Made by a program: the position numbers and the translations under genes
The notes under the pieces: model-generated
Databases searched by the model: none
What the model was told of the DNA's origin: nothing
Seen by the model: only the letters and a program-made list of their open reading frames with translations
Shown: one piece after another, positions 59,029 to 64,000 of the stretch
Layout of the letters: every line of letters begins with the position of its first letter
Numbering within the stretch: position 1 is the stretch's first letter
NCBI RefSeq assembly: GCF_002760655.1
Contig: NZ_PDOC01000016.1
Coordinates: 62,001 to 126,000 of the forward strand
Reading direction: 5' to 3'
DNA: 64,000 nt
DNA from: Massilia eurypsychrophila
Lineage (GTDB): Bacteria > Pseudomonadota > Gammaproteobacteria > Burkholderiales > Burkholderiaceae_D

Positions 59029-60234
59029 CTAAGGCGCGGCGCGCCGCAGCGCGGCAAACTCGACGCCAAGCGCCGCCTGCGCCGCCAGCGTGCCGAGCCG
59101 GCCGTACAGCGACAAGATGTTGCTCTTGTCGTCGGGATAAACGCGGTTCGACAGGAACACGTAGAAGGTGCCCGAGCGCGGATCGATCCACAGGATGCAG
59201 CCGGTAAAGCCGGTGTGACCGAAACTGCCAATCGGGAACAGCTCGCCGCGCGGGCGCGCGAACGGCGAATCGATGTCCATGCCCATGCCGCGCAACTGCG
59301 CTAGCCCAGGCGGCGACTGCACCGTCGTCATCAGGCGCACGCTGTCGGCGCTGAGGATGCGCGTGCCGTCCAGCTCGCCTCCGGCGAGCAACATGCGCGC
59401 AAAGCGGGCGACGTCGCCGGCGCTGGTGAACACGCCGGCCGAGCCGGCCACGCCGCGCATGCGCCGCGCGGTCGGGTCGTGCACCACGCCTTGCAGCACG
59501 CCGGCGGCGCCGCGCTGGGTCGGCGCGATGGCGGCGGCGTCGATCCGCGCCAGCGGCAGGTAGCCGGTCTGGTGCATCCTCAGCGGCGTAAAGATATGGC
59601 GCTGCGCAAACTCGTCGAGCGGCATGCCGGACACGCGCTGCACCAGATTGCCGAGCAGGATGTAGTTGACGTCCGAATAGCGGAACGCGGCGCCCGGCGC
59701 GTCCGTCACCCGCCGCGCGCACGCCAGCTCTTGGGCGGCGGCCGTGCCTTCCCAGGCCGGCAGCGCCGGCAGCCCGGCGGGCAAGCCGGAGTTGTGGGTC
59801 AGCAGGTGGCGCACCGTCATGCCGTCCTTGCCGTTGCCGCCGCATTCGGGGAAGTAGCGCGCGAGCGGCGCTTCGAGGTCGAGCTTGCCGGCTTCGGCCA
59901 GCAGCAGCACCGACGGCGCCGTCGCCAGCACCTTGGTCAGCGAGGCGGCGTCGAACACGGTGGCGGGTGCGACCGCGGCGGCGCCGTCGTCATAGCTGAG
60001 GCGGCCGTAGGCGCGCTGGTATCGTTCGCCGTTGCGCTCGAGGTGGAACACCGCACCCGGCATGCCGCGCGTGGCGACCACCGCGCCGATCGCGCGGTCG
60101 ATGTCGGCAAGGCGGGCACGGTCGAGCTGCGTGGCGGGCGCCGGCGATAGCGGCGCGCAACCTGCCGACAACATGGCCAGAATAGCGCCGGCGATCATCA
60201 ACACGCGCCGGGCCGAGAACATCGGTATAGGCAT
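59029..60234 (-). CDS. Class C beta-lactamase-family serine hydrolase, lipoprotein
   Basis: This 401-residue protein has a lipobox (LSAGC, C26) at the end of its signal peptide. The beta-lactamase/PBP4* family motifs are intact: SLTK with S98 and K101, YSDVN at 186-190 and HTG at 340-342 (FGHTGFTG). It is an outer-membrane or periplasmic lipoprotein esterase, peptidase or beta-lactamase-like enzyme. Sequence alone does not distinguish resistance from housekeeping hydrolysis. The start at 60234 lies 8 bases after the stop of the small upstream gene, so both probably form an operon. Confidence 0.92.
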   Translation of the reverse strand: MPIPMFSARRVLMIAGAILAMLSAGCAPLSPAPATQLDRARLADIDRAIGAVVATRGMPGAVFHLERNGERYQRAYGRLSYDDGAAAVAPATVFDAASLTKVLATAPSVLLLAEAGKLDLEAPLARYFPECGGNGKDGMTVRHLLTHNSGLPAGLPALPAWEGTAAAQELACARRVTDAPGAAFRYSDVNYILLGNLVQRVSGMPLDEFAQRHIFTPLRMHQTGYLPLARIDAAAIAPTQRGAAGVLQGVVHDPTARRMRGVAGSAGVFTSAGDVARFARMLLAGGELDGTRILSADSVRLMTTVQSPPGLAQLRGMGMDIDSPFARPRGELFPIGSFGHTGFTGCILWIDPRSGTFYVFLSNRVYPDDKSNILSLYGRLGTLAAQAALGVEFAALRRAAP

Positions 60235-60242
60235 CGCCGCTT

Positions 60243-60641
60243 TCACTCGCCGCTGGCGGCCAGGTCGCGCGCGATGGCGGCCAGGCGCCGCACTTCGGCC
60301 GTCGCCGCCGCCAGCGACTCGTTGCGCGCCGCCAGCTCTTCGGCCGGCATCGATGTGATGGCGTCGAACATCGCGTCGCGTTGCAGCGCGAACGTGCCGA
60401 GCACGTGCATCAGCGCGGTGAACGCGATGCGGTCTCCCTCTGCCGCCGGCAGCGCGGAAAAGTTGGCCTGCGCCTGGCGCACGTTGGCGGCCAGCTCGGC
60501 GTGGTCGGCGCCGCCCTGTCCCATCGTCTCGAGCATGTCGGCCAGCGCCGCTTCCAGGCGCGCGGTGCCGTAGATGAAGCGGCCGATCTCGTTGTAGTCG
60601 GGGGCGGCGTCGGCCGGGTCGTCCAGTGCGTCGGTGGTCAT
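60243..60641 (-). CDS. Small helical hypothetical protein
   Basis: This 132-residue cytoplasmic protein has no family I recognise. It is mostly helical, acidic and Ala-rich: NEIGRFIYGTARLEAALADM, then AELAANVRQAQANFSALPAA and ESLAAATAEVRRLAAIARDL, probably coiled-coil. It lies directly upstream of the serine hydrolase gene and ends 8 bases before it, suggesting co-transcription. Start choice is uncertain: Met at 60641 has no good ribosome site, and a longer frame reaches 60701. Confidence 0.55.
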   Translation of the reverse strand: MTTDALDDPADAAPDYNEIGRFIYGTARLEAALADMLETMGQGGADHAELAANVRQAQANFSALPAAEGDRIAFTALMHVLGTFALQRDAMFDAITSMPAEELAARNESLAAATAEVRRLAAIARDLAASGE

Positions 60642-60767
60642 GGTGGTGGCGGTAGGGAGAAAGGCGCACAGCATACACCGGTTCCCGTCCGTGCCAGCCA
60701 TTGATCAATTGCAACTTGAACAAGCGCTGTGTTAAATTTCTTGCCTCCCTTTTCCCGCTCACCCGCC

Positions 60768-62468
60768 ATGACCCGATCCCTGATTTTCTGTGCCTGCCTG
60801 CTGTTGTCGGCCTGTGCCAGCCAGCCCACGCTGACCACCCGCACCGTCAACTCCGGCGCCGAGCGCGCTCCCGAGCAGCTCGCCGTCGTGTTCGAGAAAG
60901 CCGACCTGGCACTGCGCATCGATCCGGCCAGCCGCACCATCCGCGGCGACGCCACCTTGACGTTCCAGGCGTTGTCGCCGCTGGGCCGCATCGTGCTCGA
61001 CCTCGACAACCACCTGCCGATCGACTCGGTGGCGGTCGACGGCCAGCTGCTGCCGGCCAGCGCCTACAGCAATCCCGACGGCCGCCTGGCGATTACGCTG
61101 CCGCGCCAGTTGGCCGCCGGCGCGCGCGTCGCCGTGCGGGTGCGCTACCACGGCGCGCCGCACGTGGCAAAAATGGCGCCGTGGGATGGCGGCTTCGTCT
61201 GGTCCAGCACGCCGGACGGCCAGCCGTGGATCGCCAGCGCGGTGCAGGGCGAAGGCTGCGACCTGTTCTGGCCGTGCATCGACCATCCGATGGGGAAAGC
61301 CAAACTGATCGACCAGCACATCGCCGTGCCGGCGCCGCTGGTGGCGGCCGGCGCCGGCATCGCCCTCGGCATGGACGAAGCCGACGGCTGGCGCACCTGG
61401 CACTGGCGCGCGAAGAACCCGAGCACCTACGGCATTTCGGTCAACGTCGGGCCGTACAAGCTGCTGTCGGACGAGTACCGCAGCCGCTTCGGCAACACCA
61501 TCCCGCTGCGCTTCTGGCACTTGCCGCAAAGCGAAGCGCAGGCGCGCGAGCTGATGAAGGAGTTCGCGCTGATGCTCGACTTCTTCGAGAGCACGCTCGG
61601 CCCCTACCCGTTCGGCGACGAAAAGATGGGCGTCGTCGAAACGCCGCACAAGGGCATGGAGCACCAGACCATCAACGCCTACGGCAACAAGTATGCCAAG
61701 ACCATGTACGGCTACGACGACTTGCTGCAGCACGAATTCGCCCACGAATGGTTCGGCAACCAGGTCACCAACATGGACTGGGACGACATGTGGCTGCACG
61801 AGGGACTGGGCAGCTACATGCAGCCGCTCTACCTGCAGTACCTGCGCGGCGACCAGGAGTATTTCTCCAGCCTGATGAAGCTGCGCTCGACCATCGTCAA
61901 CAAGGCCGCCATGGTGTCGGGCAAGCCGCACGTCGTCGAGGATGTCTACGACATCAAGCGCGGCGGGCCTGGCCAGGATATCTACGTCAAGGGTGCGCTG
62001 GTGATGCATTCGCTGCGCGCGCTGGTCGGCGACGACGTGTTTTTCCGCGCCGTGCGCAAGCTGGTATACGGCACCGAGCAGCCGGCGCCCGGCGCCATGA
62101 CGCCGCGCTACGCCACCACGCGCGAATTCATCGGCTTCGTCAACCAGGCCAGCGGGCGCGACCTGGGCTGGTTCTTCGACGTCTACCTGTACCAGGCCGA
62201 GCTGCCCGAGCTGCTGGCCGAAACGGCCGACGGCCAACTGAAATTGCGCTGGAAAACGAAAGACGACAAGCCATTTCCGATGCCGGTCGACGTGCGCATC
62301 GGCGCCGCCGTGCAGACGGTGGCGATGACCGCCGGCAGCGCCAGCATCTCGCTGCCGGCCGGCGCTACCTGGACGCTCGATCCGCACTCGAAGCTGCTGC
62401 GCCGCGCCAAGCACATCGAGGAGTTCCAGGAATACGAGAAGGCGCAGAAGAAAAAGAAGGCTGGGTGA
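60768..62468 (+). CDS. M1 family metallopeptidase, lipoprotein
   Basis: This 566-residue protein has a lipoprotein signal (MTRSLIFCACLLLSACAS, C16). It is a gluzincin with an N-terminal beta-domain (residues about 35-210) and a catalytic domain with HEFAHEWFGN (H322, E323, H326) plus E345 (LHEGLGSYM). This matches HExxH-x18-E. The exopeptidase GAMEN-like loop reads KGMEHQ, similar to leukotriene-A4-hydrolase/ColAP-type members. The end is strongly basic (KAQKKKKAG). Probably an envelope aminopeptidase. I chose the start at 60768 because a GTG at 60729 would place residues before the lipobox signal. Confidence 0.93.
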   Translation: MTRSLIFCACLLLSACASQPTLTTRTVNSGAERAPEQLAVVFEKADLALRIDPASRTIRGDATLTFQALSPLGRIVLDLDNHLPIDSVAVDGQLLPASAYSNPDGRLAITLPRQLAAGARVAVRVRYHGAPHVAKMAPWDGGFVWSSTPDGQPWIASAVQGEGCDLFWPCIDHPMGKAKLIDQHIAVPAPLVAAGAGIALGMDEADGWRTWHWRAKNPSTYGISVNVGPYKLLSDEYRSRFGNTIPLRFWHLPQSEAQARELMKEFALMLDFFESTLGPYPFGDEKMGVVETPHKGMEHQTINAYGNKYAKTMYGYDDLLQHEFAHEWFGNQVTNMDWDDMWLHEGLGSYMQPLYLQYLRGDQEYFSSLMKLRSTIVNKAAMVSGKPHVVEDVYDIKRGGPGQDIYVKGALVMHSLRALVGDDVFFRAVRKLVYGTEQPAPGAMTPRYATTREFIGFVNQASGRDLGWFFDVYLYQAELPELLAETADGQLKLRWKTKDDKPFPMPVDVRIGAAVQTVAMTAGSASISLPAGATWTLDPHSKLLRRAKHIEEFQEYEKAQKKKKAG

Positions 62469-62485
62469 CCGCTCGGTAAGTTTAG

Positions 62486-63457
62486 CTACGCACTTCTGCT
62501 TCGCACTTCACCGATCTGCATCGGCGCCGGTACTGCCGGCAAAGAACGGTGAATCGCCGCGGCCGCATCGGCGCTGAGGCTGGCGGCCAGCAGCCTGACG
62601 GGCGCGGCCAGCGCCACGGTGCTGCGCAGCGCCAGCAGCAGCGTGCGCTCGGCCCATTCATCGTCAAGCGTGATCAGCTTCAGGCCCATCGAGCGCACAT
62701 GCGGCTCGGCTGCCAGGTACGGCAGCAGGCCGATGCCCAGGCCCACCATCACCATTCGGCAGACGGCGTCGAAGCTGCGCACCTGGATGCTCAGCTTGAG
62801 CGGCTTTTCAAGGCGGCGGCATTCCGCATGCAAGCGCTCGGCAAGCGACGTCGCTTCCGACAGGCTGACAAATTCATAGTCCAGTGCATCGGCCAGCGGC
62901 AGGCTGTCGTGGATCGCCAATGGGTGGTCCTTGGCAACGATCAGCACCAGCTGGTCCTGGCGATACTTGAACACTTCGATGTCGGCCACCGCGGTGCGGT
63001 CGGCGAAGATGCCGACATCGGCGCGGTTTTCGCGCACCGCCGCCACCACGTCGCCGCTGTTGCGCTCTTCCAGGCTGATGCGGATGCCCGGATGGTCGCG
63101 CCGGAACCGGCTCAGGTCGTCGGGAAGGAACTGGGTGATGGCGGACGTGTTGGCCCAGATACGCACGTGTCCCCTGGTGCCGGCGGCATAGTCGGACAGC
63201 GCGCCCGACATCTTGTCGACCTCCTGCAAAATCCCCAGCGAATGCTGGAAACAGGCGTGGCCGGCTTCGGTCAGGGTGACGCCATTGGCGTGGCGGTAAA
63301 GCAACCTGGTTCCCAGATGCGCTTCCAGGTCCGACACGCGCTTGCTGGCGGAGGCGACGGCAAGGTTCGACTGCTGGGCGCCGCGGGTGATACTGCCGCT
63401 GCGCGCAATTTCAATGAACAGCTTGAGGGTGACCAGATCGAACCGGGCATAGTTCAC
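62486..63457 (-). CDS. LysR family transcriptional regulator
   Basis: This 323-residue protein has an N-terminal HTH (TLKLFIEIARSGSITRGAQQ, then ASASKRVSDLEAHLGTRLLY) and a ligand-binding domain from about residue 95 (GHVRIWANTSAITQFLPDDL onward). It lies 71 bases upstream of, and in line away from, a CaiB/BaiF CoA-transferase gene on the same strand. It could therefore regulate that gene and others beyond the window. The start at 63457 is well placed for the HTH. The inducer is unknown. Confidence 0.93.
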   Translation of the reverse strand: MNYARFDLVTLKLFIEIARSGSITRGAQQSNLAVASASKRVSDLEAHLGTRLLYRHANGVTLTEAGHACFQHSLGILQEVDKMSGALSDYAAGTRGHVRIWANTSAITQFLPDDLSRFRRDHPGIRISLEERNSGDVVAAVRENRADVGIFADRTAVADIEVFKYRQDQLVLIVAKDHPLAIHDSLPLADALDYEFVSLSEATSLAERLHAECRRLEKPLKLSIQVRSFDAVCRMVMVGLGIGLLPYLAAEPHVRSMGLKLITLDDEWAERTLLLALRSTVALAAPVRLLAASLSADAAAAIHRSLPAVPAPMQIGEVRSRSA

Positions 63458-63528
63458 CGCCTATCTCCTTTACGCACCGTTTCGTCGGCAAGAGTTTCAT
63501 TCTGCCATATGCGCAAGGCGGCCCCGGC

Positions 63529-64000
63529 TCAGCCCACTACACCCCTCGCTCTCAAGGCGGCAATCTCCGCCGCGGACAGGCCGGCATCGCTCAATACCTG
63601 CTCCGTGTGTTCGCCCAGGGCCGGCGCGCGCTGGCGAATGGCGCCGGGATTGCCCGACAGTTTCGGCATCACGCCCGGCACCTCGACTTCCAGTCCGTCC
63701 GCGCTGCGCACTTTTTCAATGACGCCGCGCGCCCGGTAATGCGGATCGTCGGCGATATCCTTGGCGGAATAGATCCGCCCTGAAGGGACGTCGACCGCCT
63801 TCAGGCCTGCCAGCGCCTCCTCGATCGATACAGACCTGGTCCAGGCTTCAATCGCAGCATCGAGTTCATCGGCGCGGCCGGCGCGCCCGTCGTTCCTTGC
63901 CAGCCCGGGGTCGTCGGCCAGGTCGGTACGGCCGATCAATACCATCAGGCGCTTGAAGATCGAGTCGCCGTTGCCGGCGATCAGGACGTAATCGCCATCC
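63529..64000 (-). CDS. CaiB/BaiF family CoA-transferase, C-terminal part (5' end outside window)
   Basis: About 157 codons of the C-terminal region of a class III CoA-transferase are open to the window edge. The leading segment DYVLIAGNGDSIFKRLMVLI and LADDPGLARNDGRAGRADEL belong to the family's nucleotide/acceptor region. VDVPSGRIYSAKDIADDPHY and APALGEHTEQVLSDAGLSAA are typical ends. The catalytic Asp lies in the missing N-terminal part. These enzymes move CoA between organic acids such as succinate, formate/oxalate or carnitine. It is co-directional with the LysR gene. Confidence 0.93.
   Translation of the reverse strand, partial: DGDYVLIAGNGDSIFKRLMVLIGRTDLADDPGLARNDGRAGRADELDAAIEAWTRSVSIEEALAGLKAVDVPSGRIYSAKDIADDPHYRARGVIEKVRSADGLEVEVPGVMPKLSGNPGAIRQRAPALGEHTEQVLSDAGLSAAEIAALRARGVVG

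Noticed and set aside
1-64000. tRNA, rRNA, riboswitch and replication-origin signals
   Set aside because: None was recognised; occasional GGTTCA words are part of the phased repeats, not T-loops of tRNA genes.

Overview
The window is about 64 kb of a high-GC betaproteobacterial chromosome, most likely from the Oxalobacteraceae (Massilia/Telluria/Duganella-like). This is inferred from gene content: a long-form isocitrate lyase, two Bug-type tricarboxylate-transporter receptors, a PEP-CTERM protein, a chitin-type TonB/GH20/AmpG-like cluster, a DUF6394 plus K+-channel pair, a PIN/nuclease remnant and many LysR/AraC regulators. No rRNA, tRNA, CRISPR array or intact insertion sequence was recognised.

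Layout. 1-5 kb: the 3' end of isocitrate lyase with its terminator, then a LysR regulator divergent from a small catabolic operon (3-hydroxyacyl-CoA dehydrogenase, Asp/Glu racemase-like protein, Bug receptor). 5-10 kb: an ArsR-SRPBCC pair, a secreted Gly/Ser/Thr-rich protein, and a glycosidase-RmlD fusion divergent from a Crp/Fnr regulator. 10-15 kb: a ParD-like/methionyl-aminopeptidase pair, a CoA transferase, a bestrophin channel and an HpaR-like MarR regulator. 15-18 kb: an Fe-S photolyase followed by a YqjI/YqjH-type PadR and siderophore-reductase pair, then msrA. 18-20.3 kb: a LysR regulator divergent from an SDR and a tautomerase. 20.3-25.8 kb: a putative light/oxidative-stress regulon (cupin, fasciclin, SDR, renalase-like flavoprotein, TIGR02450 protein, CarH/LitR-type MerR, AraC-GyrI). 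Its two regulatory intergenic regions carry 11-bp-phased TGAACC repeats. 25.8-32.4 kb: chitooligosaccharide uptake and breakdown (MFS, GH20, TonB receptor). 32.7-43 kb: small metabolic, envelope and transport genes, with a lower-GC patch at 34.5-35.4 kb holding nuclease/PIN remnants. 43-49 kb: a PAS-GGDEF-EAL protein and a SWIM-SNF2 helicase. 49.4-58.9 kb: a disturbed stretch with direct repeats, a duplicated gene tail, several frameshifted genes and an IS5 transposase remnant. 59-64 kb: a serine hydrolase, an M1 peptidase, a LysR regulator and the 3' part of a CaiB/BaiF CoA transferase.

At least three genes are interrupted by small indels or a short duplication (cupin signal peptide, AraC at 50.6 kb, TPR at 55.4 kb), and the PEP-CTERM gene probably is too. 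These may be real decay or residual assembly errors; raw-read checks would decide. The most interesting signals are the phased TGAACC operators of the MerR cluster, the ParD-like/MetAP module with its palindromic operator, and the GH1-RmlD fusion.
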